Positions 8,870 to 17,677 are shown, counted from the stretch's first letter. The stretch: 19,599 nucleotides of DNA from Tannerella sp. (GCA_031269635.1 JAISYY010000089.1:1-19599); one strand, 5' to 3'. The notes: generated from the sequence alone by a model not told the origin. Translations and numbers: made by a program.

Positions 8870-8934
8870 CGCTTAAATCTCGCCAAAACGCGCTTAAATC
8901 CAGCGAAATCCAATCGGATCTGGCGAAATCCAAT
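8870..8934. repeat. Short direct repeats upstream of SusC, possible operator
   Basis: CGCTTAAATC occurs at 8870-8879 and 8891-8900, 21 bp apart. GCGAAATCCAAT occurs at 8903-8914 and 8923-8934, 20 bp apart. Spacings of two helical turns are typical of paired half-sites for AraC-family DNA-binding domains, and the local regulator carries such a domain. The link to that regulator is inference. No TAnnTTTG element is visible in 8776-9024, so the operon may start at GH125 or rely on an activator here. Confidence 0.5.
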
Positions 8935-8979
8935 TGAGCCAGACAGCATATAATTAGATCCGGAAACAATAAATTCCGG
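8915..8979 (+). promoter_or_regulatory. Overlapping stems in the SusC leader region
   Basis: CGGATCT (8915-8921) is complementary to AGATCCG (8956-8962). CCGGAA (8960-8965) is complementary to TTCCGG (8974-8979). The two stems share 8960-8962, so they cannot form together. This could be an RNA leader switch before SusC, or chance in a short region; the stems are only 6-7 bp. Confidence 0.25.
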
Positions 8980-9024
8980 TGACATTGGAATGAAATATTA
9001 TGAATTGCATAAAATTGAGTAGAT

Positions 9025-12000
9025 ATGAATGATTTATTTAAAAAACAAAAAAAAGATTTTTTGACGAGGGCCGGACTTCTTATGCTGTCATGCTGTATGC
9101 TGTTGACGCCGGGAGAAGCGATGAGCCAAACGCAGTCAAATGCGAAAAAAATTAGAGTTACAGGCACCATATCGGACGAATCCGGCGAATGGCTGTCCGG
9201 TGTTAACGTTGTTCAGAAAGGAACGGCGAACGGGACAGCTACGGATACGGACGGTAAATTCTCTTTGGAAGTTCCGCAGGGAACTGTTTTGACTATTCAT
9301 TACATCGGATTCGTTCCGGAAGAAGTGGTTGTCAGCGACGAAAAACCGTTGAACATCACACTGCGTGAAGACATACAGAAACTGTCGGAAGTAGTTGTGG
9401 TCGGTTACGGGACGCGTCAGCGCAGGAGTATCACCGGGGCAGTCGACCAGGTTGGGACGGATGTGTTTGAAAACCGTCCCGTAAGCAATGCCATGCAGGC
9501 CTTGCAGGGCGCTTCCGCAAACCTGATCATCCAGCAAAGGAACATGAACCCGAATGATAACAGTATGAATATTAACATCCGCGGTATCAGCACGATGGGT
9601 AATAACGACCCGCTTATCGTTATCGACGGTTTGATTTCAAGCACGTCAACGTTGAATAACCTCAATCCCAATGACATTGAAAACGTGTCCGTATTGAAAG
9701 ACGCCGGCAGCGCCGCCATCTACGGGTCGCGTTCGGCAAACGGCGTAATACTTGTGACGACTAAGAAAGGCACTGCAATAGCGAAGCCGATCGTCCGTTT
9801 CAACGGGATGGCCGGTTATCAGGATCCGGATATCCTGTATCAGCCGGTTGAAGGCTGGCAGAATGCGATGTACAGGAACCAGGCCAATATGAATACCGGC
9901 AGCTCGCCGGCGTTTACTCCGGCACAGATTCGCGACCTCTACGACCATCGCAGCGAAGAATACTGGTATCTGAATGAAATCATGGAAAAAGGGCTTCAGC
10001 AGACTTATAACGTTAACGTTTCCGGCGGCAATAACAATACCACCTACATGGTATCGGCCGGTTATCTCAACCAGGAGAGTAACTTTGCCGGCAACTTCGG
10101 CGTTGAACGCTATAATTTCCGCTCGAACCTCGCCACGGAATACGGACGGTTTAAATTAGTATCCCTGATGGCCTACACGCGCAAAAACGAACGCACCGTC
10201 GGCGGCGGGACAGGCAATGTGATCATCAACTCCTCGCGTATCCCTCCTTATTATTACTACAAGTTCACGGAAGACGGCAAGTATCTTATCAATGATGTGA
10301 TAGGCGACGACAACACGATGGCAAAACTGAAGGAAGGCGGCCATGAAAACAAGGATGAAGACAATTTCATCGGAAGCCTCAACCTCGATTTTAAAATCCT
10401 GGAAGGTTTAACGGCAAAAGGGCTGGCCGGTCTCGACCTTACGCAGCATCACCGTTTCCGTCGCGACCGGAAAGTACCGCTTTACGCCGCCGCAGACCTC
10501 GTGACGCCCGTCCTGTACATGAATCCCAAGAAAATGACGGAAGATTACAACGAGAAAAGGTATACGCTGAGCACGCAGTTCCTCCTGGATTACAACCGCA
10601 CGTTCAATGCTTCGCATAATGTATCGGGACTGCTGGGCGTCTCAAACGAATCGTACACCAAACAGGCCAGCCGCATCGCCTGGGAATATACCGACGACGA
10701 TTTGGGCCTCCCGACAACGGAAGAATCCGAACAAAACAAAGACAATTATAACTCGAATGGCAGTACCGACGAGACAAGTATTACGTCCGTCTTCGGCCGT
10801 CTGGGATATAATTTCAGGGATAAATATTATGGAGACGTGTCTTTCCGTTACGACGGTTCGTCCAAATTCGCCAAAGACAGCCGCTGGGGATTCTTCCCTT
10901 CATTTTCCGCAGCATGGAGAATCTCCGAAGAAGATTTCATGAATGAATATAAAACGCGATACGGTGATTTGAAGTTCCGCGCCTCTTACGGTGTTCTGGG
11001 AAATCAGAATGTTGACAATTACTCCTACCAGACGGTGTACCAGATGTATACGAATACGTACGTGTTCAATAATCAGATCATGCCGGGAACGGGATATACT
11101 TATGGCAATTCCTTCCTGACGTGGGAGAAATCGGCCAATTTCAATATCGGCCTCGACGCTACGTTCTTCAATAACAGCCTGTACGTGTCGCTGGATTATT
11201 TTAACAAACGGACGTGGGATATCCTGCTGTCTCCTATCGTGTCAACGGTTTTTGGCAGCAGCGCGGCAAAGGAAAATGCCGGGGAGATGAAAAACCGCGG
11301 ATGGGAGGTTACTGCAAATTACCGCTTGAAAACGGGTGATTTCCGGCATAATTTCAACCTGAATATTTCCGATTCAAAAAATGAGGTAACCGATTTCGGC
11401 GGGGAAGAAAAAATTGACCAGAACGACCAGTTATACAAGATTATCCGCGAAGGCGAAGCGCTCGGCTCCTATTTCGGATATAAAACCGACGGACTGTTCC
11501 AGAGCTACGACGACATAGCAAACAGCGCCCTCCCGGTCGGCGCGACCGTTCATCCGGGCGACGTGAAATATGTTGACACGGACCGTAACGGCGTAATTGA
11601 TGATAAAGACCGTGTAATTATCGGGAATGCCTTTCCGCGGTATACGTTCGGCTTTACGTATAGCCTGGAATATAAGGGATTCGATTTCAGCGTGATGCTC
11701 CAGGGCGTCGGGAAACGCGACATGTATGTGCGCGGCGAGCTGATCGAACCGTTCCACTCCAATTATTCGTACTGTATTTACCGGCATCAGCTTGATTTCT
11801 GGACGCCGACGAATCCCGACGCCAAGTGGCCGCGCCTGGTAGCTCCCGGGTCGCCTTCGAGCACGAACAACTGGTCAAAAGCCGGTACGGACATCTATTT
11901 GCTGGACGGCGCCTATCTGCGTGTGAAAGATATTAAGCTGGGTTATACGCTGCCCAAGCAGCTGACTTCCGTAATAGGCGTTCAAAAAGTGCGCGTCAGC

Positions 12001-12165
12001 GTAAATGCGCAGAATCCCCTGACACTCTCCAAGAACGTATTTATCGATCCCGAATCTTCCGAGTTTGGAAATAACATGGGCGGTATCGGCGGCGTGGCAG
12101 CAAACAGCGCCCGTAATTATCCTACTTTGATATACTATGGTTTTGGACTGGATTTAGAATTTTAA
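9025..12165 (+). CDS. SusC/RagA-family TonB-dependent outer-membrane transporter
   Basis: A 1046-aa outer-membrane importer expected to carry alpha-mannan oligosaccharides into the periplasm using TonB energy. After a signal peptide (about 1-36), a carboxypeptidase-regulatory-like domain spans about 43-115. The TonB-box region SEVVVVGYGTRQRR lies at 121-134. The plug domain covers about 135-250 (IRGIST, PLIVIDG, VSVLKDAGSAAIYGSRSANGVILVTTKKG), and the rest is the beta barrel, ending in a terminal Phe (LDLEF) as outer-membrane barrels do. There is no STN domain, so signalling through an anti-sigma factor is unlikely; control should come from the hybrid regulator. SusD follows after 15 bp, consistent with a SusCD complex. 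Family is certain; substrate is inferred from neighbours. Confidence 0.97.
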   Translation: MNDLFKKQKKDFLTRAGLLMLSCCMLLTPGEAMSQTQSNAKKIRVTGTISDESGEWLSGVNVVQKGTANGTATDTDGKFSLEVPQGTVLTIHYIGFVPEEVVVSDEKPLNITLREDIQKLSEVVVVGYGTRQRRSITGAVDQVGTDVFENRPVSNAMQALQGASANLIIQQRNMNPNDNSMNINIRGISTMGNNDPLIVIDGLISSTSTLNNLNPNDIENVSVLKDAGSAAIYGSRSANGVILVTTKKGTAIAKPIVRFNGMAGYQDPDILYQPVEGWQNAMYRNQANMNTGSSPAFTPAQIRDLYDHRSEEYWYLNEIMEKGLQQTYNVNVSGGNNNTTYMVSAGYLNQESNFAGNFGVERYNFRSNLATEYGRFKLVSLMAYTRKNERTVGGGTGNVIINSSRIPPYYYYKFTEDGKYLINDVIGDDNTMAKLKEGGHENKDEDNFIGSLNLDFKILEGLTAKGLAGLDLTQHHRFRRDRKVPLYAAADLVTPVLYMNPKKMTEDYNEKRYTLSTQFLLDYNRTFNASHNVSGLLGVSNESYTKQASRIAWEYTDDDLGLPTTEESEQNKDNYNSNGSTDETSITSVFGRLGYNFRDKYYGDVSFRYDGSSKFAKDSRWGFFPSFSAAWRISEEDFMNEYKTRYGDLKFRASYGVLGNQNVDNYSYQTVYQMYTNTYVFNNQIMPGTGYTYGNSFLTWEKSANFNIGLDATFFNNSLYVSLDYFNKRTWDILLSPIVSTVFGSSAAKENAGEMKNRGWEVTANYRLKTGDFRHNFNLNISDSKNEVTDFGGEEKIDQNDQLYKIIREGEALGSYFGYKTDGLFQSYDDIANSALPVGATVHPGDVKYVDTDRNGVIDDKDRVIIGNAFPRYTFGFTYSLEYKGFDFSVMLQGVGKRDMYVRGELIEPFHSNYSYCIYRHQLDFWTPTNPDAKWPRLVAPGSPSSTNNWSKAGTDIYLLDGAYLRVKDIKLGYTLPKQLTSVIGVQKVRVSVNAQNPLTLSKNVFIDPESSEFGNNMGGIGGVAANSARNYPTLIYYGFGLDLEF

Positions 12166-12180
12166 TTAAATGATACAGCT

Positions 12181-13800
12181 ATGAAAAAGATATTAAAATA
12201 TTATGCCGGAGCCGTTTACCTGATTGCAATTTTGTTTTCATCATGCAACGAACTGGATTTGGCTCCTACGAACAAGTTTACCGATCTGAATTACTGGACG
12301 TCGCCCGAAAAAGCGTCTGCCGTTTTGAGTATGGGATACAGCCAGATGTTTGGCGCGGAACAGTTTTTTGTGAACGAAAAGTTATCCGACAACCTCTATG
12401 AAGGCCGTGGCAACACGAATGAAAAGATCATAACATCCGGGCAGGCCGAGCCTTCGCTCGGACGCTTCTCCGGCGAATGGCAAAAATGTTTTGAAGGCAT
12501 CAAAACATGCCATACGTTCCTCGAAAATGTAGACCGCGTCCCCGATATGGACGAAGCGCTGAAAACCCGGATGAAAGCCGAAGCCCGTTTTATCCGCGCA
12601 TTCCTGTTTTTCCGCCTCGCCTGCCATTTTGGCGATGCGCCCCTGTTCGATTATAACCTGACGATGCAGGAATCGAATACGATTGCCCGCTCTCCGAAAT
12701 CGGAAGTGATCGATTTTGTCAGGAATGAACTGAACGACATTGCAGGTACAATACCTTCTAAACATGAATATTCCGAAAGCGATAAGGGACGGATAACCAA
12801 AGGCGCCGTCATGACACTGCTCGCCCGTACGTATCTGTACGAAAACGACTGGTCGAACGTAGCCTCCATCTGCGAAAAGATCATGAACGGCGATTATGGC
12901 AGTTATGAACTGTTTCCGACTTACGAAGGACTGTTCCTGCCGGAGAACGAATATAACGACGAAGTGATACTTGATATCGGTTATGTCCTCACACTCCGCA
13001 CATGGAGCGAATATTATGATGCGATACCCCTTTCCGTAGGCGGTCGTGTGCACGGTTTCGCCCCCACGCAGGAGCTGGTAGACGATTATATCATGCGGAA
13101 TGGGAAGGGAATTAATGAGGAAGGTTCGGGATATAACGAGGATGATCCTTATGTAAACCGCGATCCGCGTTTTGAAAAAACGATTGTTTATCACGGCTAC
13201 CCATGGAAAAAAGGCGACGGGACGGCTTCCGTCATTTACATCAAACCGGGATCTTCCGCCGAGGCAGGCGTTTCCAATCTGGATGAATATGCCGGCCCCG
13301 GACAGAATGCTACCGGAACGGGCTATTATCTGCGGAAATATTTCGACCCGACGGCGCCCGCAGGGATGGAAGCCGGGTTAAACCTGATATTGATGCGGTA
13401 TGCCGACATATTGTTAATGTATGCGGAAGCAAAATATGAATCAGGCCAGATGAACCAGGACGTCTGGAACCGGACAATCCGGCCGGTACGCCAGCGTGCA
13501 GGATTTACCGACGCTTCGGCTCTCGACTATCCGGCAGGTGCAGACCTGCAAAGTATCATACGTCGCGAACGCCGCTGCGAACTGGCGATCGAAGGCTTGC
13601 GGCTTTTTGATATCCGTCGCTGGAAAACGATCGAAACGCTTCTGAACGGTTATCCTCACGGCGCCAGGTTTGCCGCCGATAATACCCAGTATATCCGGCT
13701 CGATGAGCGGAGATTCAATAAAGAAAGGGATTATTTGTTTGCCGTTCCCCAGTCGCAACGGGATATCAACAAAAATCTTACTCAAAATCCGGGATATTAA
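12181..13800 (+). CDS. SusD/RagB-family glycan-binding lipoprotein
   Basis: A 539-aa surface lipoprotein that forms the lid of the SusC transporter and binds glycan. The signal ends at Cys22 (ILFSSC), followed by NELDLAPTNKFTD, typical of the family. The N-terminal helical TPR-like scaffold and the C-terminal signatures LMRYADILLMYAEAKYE (from about 400) and RRERRCELAIEGLRLFDIRRW (from about 461) are clear. The protein ends in NLTQNPGY, also common in SusD. It sits 15 bp after SusC and 25 bp before the first SusE-like gene, so all are probably one transcript. Substrate (alpha-mannan) is inferred from the enzymes around it. Confidence 0.97.
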   Translation: MKKILKYYAGAVYLIAILFSSCNELDLAPTNKFTDLNYWTSPEKASAVLSMGYSQMFGAEQFFVNEKLSDNLYEGRGNTNEKIITSGQAEPSLGRFSGEWQKCFEGIKTCHTFLENVDRVPDMDEALKTRMKAEARFIRAFLFFRLACHFGDAPLFDYNLTMQESNTIARSPKSEVIDFVRNELNDIAGTIPSKHEYSESDKGRITKGAVMTLLARTYLYENDWSNVASICEKIMNGDYGSYELFPTYEGLFLPENEYNDEVILDIGYVLTLRTWSEYYDAIPLSVGGRVHGFAPTQELVDDYIMRNGKGINEEGSGYNEDDPYVNRDPRFEKTIVYHGYPWKKGDGTASVIYIKPGSSAEAGVSNLDEYAGPGQNATGTGYYLRKYFDPTAPAGMEAGLNLILMRYADILLMYAEAKYESGQMNQDVWNRTIRPVRQRAGFTDASALDYPAGADLQSIIRRERRCELAIEGLRLFDIRRWKTIETLLNGYPHGARFAADNTQYIRLDERRFNKERDYLFAVPQSQRDINKNLTQNPGY

Positions 13801-13825
13801 TTTTAAAAAAATAAATTACATAAAT

Positions 13826-14950
13826 ATGAGACCAATATTTTTTAAGATAACAATGATAGCCTCTTTCGTGTTCGCTTTTGTTGCATGTAGCAATAACGGC
13901 GAGGTGAGGGACTTGGGCGTGACGGCGGTAAATAAACTTTATGAGCCGGATAACGGTAAAGATGTTGTGCTGCAATCGTCGGCGTCGGCTACTTTATATT
14001 TTGAATGGGAACCGGCGCGTGCCGAAGACAGCGGGAACGTTCTTTACGAAGTCGTTTTTGACAGGGCGGACGGAAACTTCTCCGACCCTCTTTTCATTGT
14101 AGCGTCCGATAATAACGGCGGGACAAACCATGCCACGATAACGCACAAACAGTTGAACCGTATCGCAGCTTTGGCCGGCGTCGAATCGGCAGCCCGCGGA
14201 TCGCTGAAATGGACGGTTTACGCCTCCAAAGGAATTCATCCCGTCAAAGCCGAAGAAGAACGTACGCTTACCTTGACGCGCCTGGCCGGATTTGCCGATA
14301 TACCTTCACAACTGTATCTCACGGGCGAAGGCTCCGAAGCCGGAGCCGACCTTTCACGTGCGCTTGTGACGAAGAAAATAGCCGAAGGTGAATTTGAAAT
14401 TTACACGAAACTGACGGAAGGCAAGGCTTTTAAATTTGTAAATGCAGCGTCGGGAACACCTGTGGAATATTCCCTGAGCGGGGAAAAGATTGTCGAAGGC
14501 GGGACTTCTACCGTACCGAAAACGGGAATCTACAAGTATTATTTAGACTTCAATATCGGGTCTTTCACGACGAAAGAAGTGACGAAAGTAAACCTGTTCC
14601 TCAACTGGTCGCAGCGTAAGATCGAACTGCCTTACAAAGGTTTCGGCGTATGGGAAATAACGAATTACACGATAACGGGCCTGGAAGGAAACGATAACTC
14701 CGACGACCGTTACAAATTCCGGATGGAAAGCTCCGACGGCGAGACCGAATGGCGGGCGATAAACAACGACAGCAAACCTACCGGAAACGAAGCCTACTAC
14801 TACATGGTGGAACGAACGAACGTCGAACAGTGGACGAACAACCAGATCTGGAAGAATCCGGCTACCGACGGATGGAGCGGCAAAACGTACGATGTGACGT
14901 TCTCGCTTAATCCCGAAGGCGCATATACGCATAATTTAGTAATTAAATGA
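13826..14950 (+). CDS. SusE-like surface lipoprotein, copy 1
   Basis: A 374-aa probable surface glycan-binding lipoprotein. I chose the ATG at 13826, which gives a lipoprotein signal ending at Cys21 (AFVAC); the frame is open upstream to 13670 but that lies inside SusD. An N-terminal Ig-like SusE-type domain (about 30-150) contains ATLYFEWEPA and YEVVFDRADGNFSDPLF. One or two beta-rich modules follow, beginning LYLTGEGSEAGADLS and FEIYTKLTEGKAFKFV; they resemble SusE/SusF starch-binding-type modules. It is paralogous to the next gene: the LTRLAGF segment has its Arg at residue 152 in both. Its stop codon TGA (14948-14950) overlaps an unused ATG at 14947. Role in mannan capture is inferred from position. 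Confidence 0.85.
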   Translation: MRPIFFKITMIASFVFAFVACSNNGEVRDLGVTAVNKLYEPDNGKDVVLQSSASATLYFEWEPARAEDSGNVLYEVVFDRADGNFSDPLFIVASDNNGGTNHATITHKQLNRIAALAGVESAARGSLKWTVYASKGIHPVKAEEERTLTLTRLAGFADIPSQLYLTGEGSEAGADLSRALVTKKIAEGEFEIYTKLTEGKAFKFVNAASGTPVEYSLSGEKIVEGGTSTVPKTGIYKYYLDFNIGSFTTKEVTKVNLFLNWSQRKIELPYKGFGVWEITNYTITGLEGNDNSDDRYKFRMESSDGETEWRAINNDSKPTGNEAYYYMVERTNVEQWTNNQIWKNPATDGWSGKTYDVTFSLNPEGAYTHNLVIK

Positions 14951-14951
14951 C

Positions 14952-14958
14952 AGGAGGT
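14952..14958 (+). promoter_or_regulatory. Perfect Shine-Dalgarno for the second SusE-like gene
   Basis: AGGAGGT lies 6 nt before the ATG at 14965. It fixes that start over the in-frame ATG at 14947. Such strong sites are uncommon in Bacteroidetes, and none of the other genes in this window has one. Confidence 0.75.
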
Positions 14959-14964
14959 AATCGC

Positions 14965-16107
14965 ATGAAATCAATATTTTTAAAAGGAACAGTCATTGCC
15001 GCTTTCGTTTGCTCGTTTGCAGCTTGCGGCGATAACATGGGTGAAACGGACAGACGGCTGTCGGATGTAAAAACGCTGATCGAACCCGTCAGCGGCAAGT
15101 CGGTAACGCTCGAACCCGCAGCATCGGCAGAGATCTATTTTGAATGGGACTATGCCGGTGTGAAGGACGGCGGTACGGCCGTATACCAGATTGCTTTTGA
15201 CCGGACGGACGGCGATTTTTCCAGTCCCGTCTATATGATGTCTTCCGGCAATAACGGATTTAACAATAATGTAAAGATCACGCACAAGCAAATGAACAAG
15301 ATTGCGGGTATGGCCGGCATCAAGGCTTCCGAAACGGGGACGGTTAAGTGGACCGTATTTTCATCCAAAGGTACGAAAGCCGTAAAATCAGGGCAGGAGC
15401 ATACGATAACCGTTACGCGCCTGGCCGGATTTGAAGATTTACCCATAGATGTGTACGTCACGGGCGAAGGCTCCGAAGGCGGGACGGATCTGTCGAAAGC
15501 ACATAAGATGAAAGCCGTTGCAGGAGGAGAGTTCGAAGTATATACGAAAATGGCGGGCGGCAAACCGTTCCGTTTCACGGACGGAATAACCGGCTCCCCA
15601 AGGGAATTTTATACGTCCGACGGCCTGATAAAGGAAAACGGAACGTCAACCGTTCCCGCAGACGGAATATACCGTATCACGCTCGATTTCAATACCGGCG
15701 CCAGCACTTATACGCTGATAACCCGTATCATATTCTTTTTCTGTCCCGACAATGCGTTGCTGTTTGAATTGCCCTACGAAGGCTACGGCATATTCCGGGC
15801 AAAAAAACAGACCGTCACATTCAAACAGGAAAGTTGGGGTCGGGACGAACGTTATAAATTCCGGATGTTCGTAAAGGAAAACGGCGGAGCCGGCGAAGAA
15901 AAAGAATGGGAGTGGGCGACGCTCAATTCCACCGATTCGCGCCCCACGCCGACAAGCCCCGAATCGTACTACTACCTGCGGTTACTTAACACAACCTCAC
16001 AATGGGATAACAAATGGAAACTGATGGCCGATTTTGACGGCGTGCCGGCAGACTATACCATTTATCTGCAGGCCGACGGCCCGTACACTCACTCGATTAC
16101 AAAATAA
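14965..16107 (+). CDS. SusE-like surface lipoprotein, copy 2
   Basis: A 380-aa lipoprotein, paralogous to the preceding gene. The signal ends at Cys21 (CSFAAC) and is followed by GDNMGETD, an acidic stretch that fits surface export. A SusE-type Ig domain contains IYFEWDYA and YQIAFDRTDGDFSSP, then VTRLAGF (Arg152, same position as in copy 1), VYVTGEGSEGGTDLS, and a beta-rich C-terminal half with FRFTDG and RYKFRMF. The two proteins share much of their length in register but differ enough to be an old tandem duplication or two specialised binders. The start is set by the Shine-Dalgarno at 14952. A terminator-like hairpin begins 17 bp after its stop. Confidence 0.85.
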   Translation: MKSIFLKGTVIAAFVCSFAACGDNMGETDRRLSDVKTLIEPVSGKSVTLEPAASAEIYFEWDYAGVKDGGTAVYQIAFDRTDGDFSSPVYMMSSGNNGFNNNVKITHKQMNKIAGMAGIKASETGTVKWTVFSSKGTKAVKSGQEHTITVTRLAGFEDLPIDVYVTGEGSEGGTDLSKAHKMKAVAGGEFEVYTKMAGGKPFRFTDGITGSPREFYTSDGLIKENGTSTVPADGIYRITLDFNTGASTYTLITRIIFFFCPDNALLFELPYEGYGIFRAKKQTVTFKQESWGRDERYKFRMFVKENGGAGEEKEWEWATLNSTDSRPTPTSPESYYYLRLLNTTSQWDNKWKLMADFDGVPADYTIYLQADGPYTHSITK

Positions 16108-16124
16108 AAGGTTGTATATTTAGC

Positions 16125-16179
16125 GAATTGAGGATTATTTGCCGTACCTTTGAGCCGGCTGTAATTCTCAATTCTTTTT
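16125..16179 (+). terminator. Intrinsic terminator or attenuator between SusE-like 2 and GH76
   Basis: GAATTGAGGATTA (16125-16137) pairs with TAATTCTCAATTC (16162-16174) over 13 positions, with one G-U pair. An inner stem GCCG (16141-16144) with CGGC (16156-16159) closes an 11-nt loop. Five Ts follow directly (16175-16179). This is the layout of a rho-independent terminator, 27 bp before the GH76 start. Confidence 0.75.
16145..16152 (+). promoter_or_regulatory. Possible -7 element for GH76 inside the hairpin loop
   Basis: TACCTTTG fits TAnnTTTG and would start transcription near 16158, giving GH76 its own message of about 50 nt leader. No -33 TTTG is seen at standard spacing. The match could be chance. 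Confidence 0.3.
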
Positions 16180-16206
16180 ATCAACGAACGATAACATTTT
16201 ACGGAT

Positions 16207-17337
16207 ATGAAAAAAATAGTTTTATTACTTTTCACTCTCTCCACACTATCCTTTGCATGTGGCGAGGATAACGGCAAATCAAAATCCGGAAACGGGGAGG
16301 ATACACAAATTGACTGGACCGACGCCGCGGATAAAAGCGCCGGCGCGTTGCTGCGATCGTTCTGGAACGCAGGCGGGAAATACTTTAACTACGACAGCAA
16401 CGGGAAAACGGATTTTCATTACTGGCCGCAGGCTCACGCGCTGGATGTACTTGTCGATGCCTACTTGCGTACAGGTGATGTGATATATAAAAACCATATC
16501 GATCAATGGTTCGAAGGCGTCAAGGTTAAAAACAAAAACACGTTTTGGAATGAATATTACGACGATATGGAGTGGAACGCAATAGCCCTGCTGCGTGCAT
16601 ACAAAGTGACCGACGACGCCAGATACAAGGATGCAGCGCTGGAAATCTGGGAATATATAAAAGTGGGATGGAACGACAATGCCGGCGGCGGAATAACGTG
16701 GGTCAAAGGACAGGAATATAGCAAAAACGCCTGCTCCAACGGCCCTGCATGCATACTGGCCGCCCGCCTGTATCGGGAATTTGGCGATGAAGAAAACAAA
16801 GAATGGGCGGTTAAAATCTACAACTGGGAGAAATCGACACTGTTCAATCCCGCTAACGGAATGGTCTATGACAACATTAACAGCGAAACGGGAGAAACAA
16901 ACAGGAACTGGATATTTACCTATAACCAGGGCACATTCATCGGTTCCGCCGTAGAATTGTATAAGATATTCGGCGAACGCGCCTATCTCAGTGACGCCGT
17001 CTTAGCCGCCGACTATACAACCGGCAGCCTTATCGACAATTCCGTCCTCAAGAGCGAAGGAACGGGCGACGGCGGTCTTTTCAAAGGAATATTCGTCCGC
17101 TATTTCACCGAATTAATCCAACAAGACCGTCTGGATGCAACAGTCAGGAAGCGTTATATCCAGTTCCTCAAGCATAACGCAGAAACGCTATGGAACGAAG
17201 GAACAAACGCCTCCTACATCTTTTACGGCCCAAACTGGCGAACCCCTCCCGGTGCATCAACCGGCCTGACGGAACAGTTAAGCGGCAGCATGCTGATTGA
17301 AGCCGCCGCCCTCCTCCAAAGCAAAAATTTCAATTAA
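16207..17337 (+). CDS. GH76 endo-alpha-1,6-mannanase, lipoprotein
   Basis: A 376-aa member of the endo-alpha-1,6-mannanase family, which hydrolyses the backbone of yeast-type alpha-mannan with retention. The signal ends at Cys18 (LSFAC); the following GEDN is acidic, which fits the surface-export signal of Bacteroidetes lipoproteins, so I infer the outer face of the cell. The mature protein is an all-helical (alpha/alpha)6 barrel by family. WNEYYDDMEWNA contains the paired catalytic Asp119-Asp120, equivalent to the DD pair of Bacillus circulans Aman6. Also typical are FNYDSNGKTDFHYWPQAHALDV near the N-terminus and WTYNQG-like FTYNQGTFIG in the second half. Placed last in the SusC-SusD-SusE-SusE run, behind a terminator-like hairpin, its level may be set separately from SusCD. 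Confidence 0.94.
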   Translation: MKKIVLLLFTLSTLSFACGEDNGKSKSGNGEDTQIDWTDAADKSAGALLRSFWNAGGKYFNYDSNGKTDFHYWPQAHALDVLVDAYLRTGDVIYKNHIDQWFEGVKVKNKNTFWNEYYDDMEWNAIALLRAYKVTDDARYKDAALEIWEYIKVGWNDNAGGGITWVKGQEYSKNACSNGPACILAARLYREFGDEENKEWAVKIYNWEKSTLFNPANGMVYDNINSETGETNRNWIFTYNQGTFIGSAVELYKIFGERAYLSDAVLAADYTTGSLIDNSVLKSEGTGDGGLFKGIFVRYFTELIQQDRLDATVRKRYIQFLKHNAETLWNEGTNASYIFYGPNWRTPPGASTGLTEQLSGSMLIEAAALLQSKNFN

Positions 17338-17677
17338 AACTGCATGACATAAATAAAGAAACGCTGCCGGTGAAACCGTTGCCGCCATTCAATATAAGTG
17401 ATTGAAAGATGAGTGATATGTAACAGCCTGTCCCCACGGAGGAAAATATCGGGGGGAGGGGGAAATAAAAAAAAGCGCCCCCTCATTAAAACAAAAGTAA
17501 ACGGGGGCGCGCCAAAAACAAAAGATTATTTAGCCATGACAAAAGTAGATATAAAATTTAAAACAGAAAAAAATCATGCACAAAGTAGCGCTTTGTGAAC
17601 ATATTTTACTGATTCCGGGAATGATGTGCAATGCGACAGTTTGAAATTCACCCTCAGCAGGGTTTCCCTGTGCGAAG
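17338..17677. other. Gene-free spacer between the PUL and the minus-strand genes
   Basis: No gene is supported; an open frame at 17413-17598 (+) is short, lysine-rich and unlike any family I know. The spacer separates convergent transcripts and contains several hairpins: a GC-rich terminator-like one (17467-17510), CACAAAG with CTTTGTG at 17579-17597, and CAGGG with CCCTG at 17658-17670. A G-rich tract lies at about 17452-17462 on the plus strand. Confidence 0.6.
17467..17510 (-). terminator. Intrinsic terminator for the minus-strand glyoxalase transcript
   Basis: On the minus strand GCGCCCCC (17510-17503) pairs with GGGGGCGC (17482-17475) around a 20-nt AT-rich loop, and eight Ts follow (17474-17467). 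The stem is strong; the loop is longer than usual. It lies about 170 nt past the stop of the glyoxalase-family gene. A weaker hairpin at 17579-17597, also followed by Ts on the minus strand, could act first. Confidence 0.65.

Noticed and set aside
8934..8954. Sigma70-like TTGAGC and TATAAT before SusC
   Set aside because: Only 9 bp separate the two, and Bacteroidetes use a different promoter consensus.
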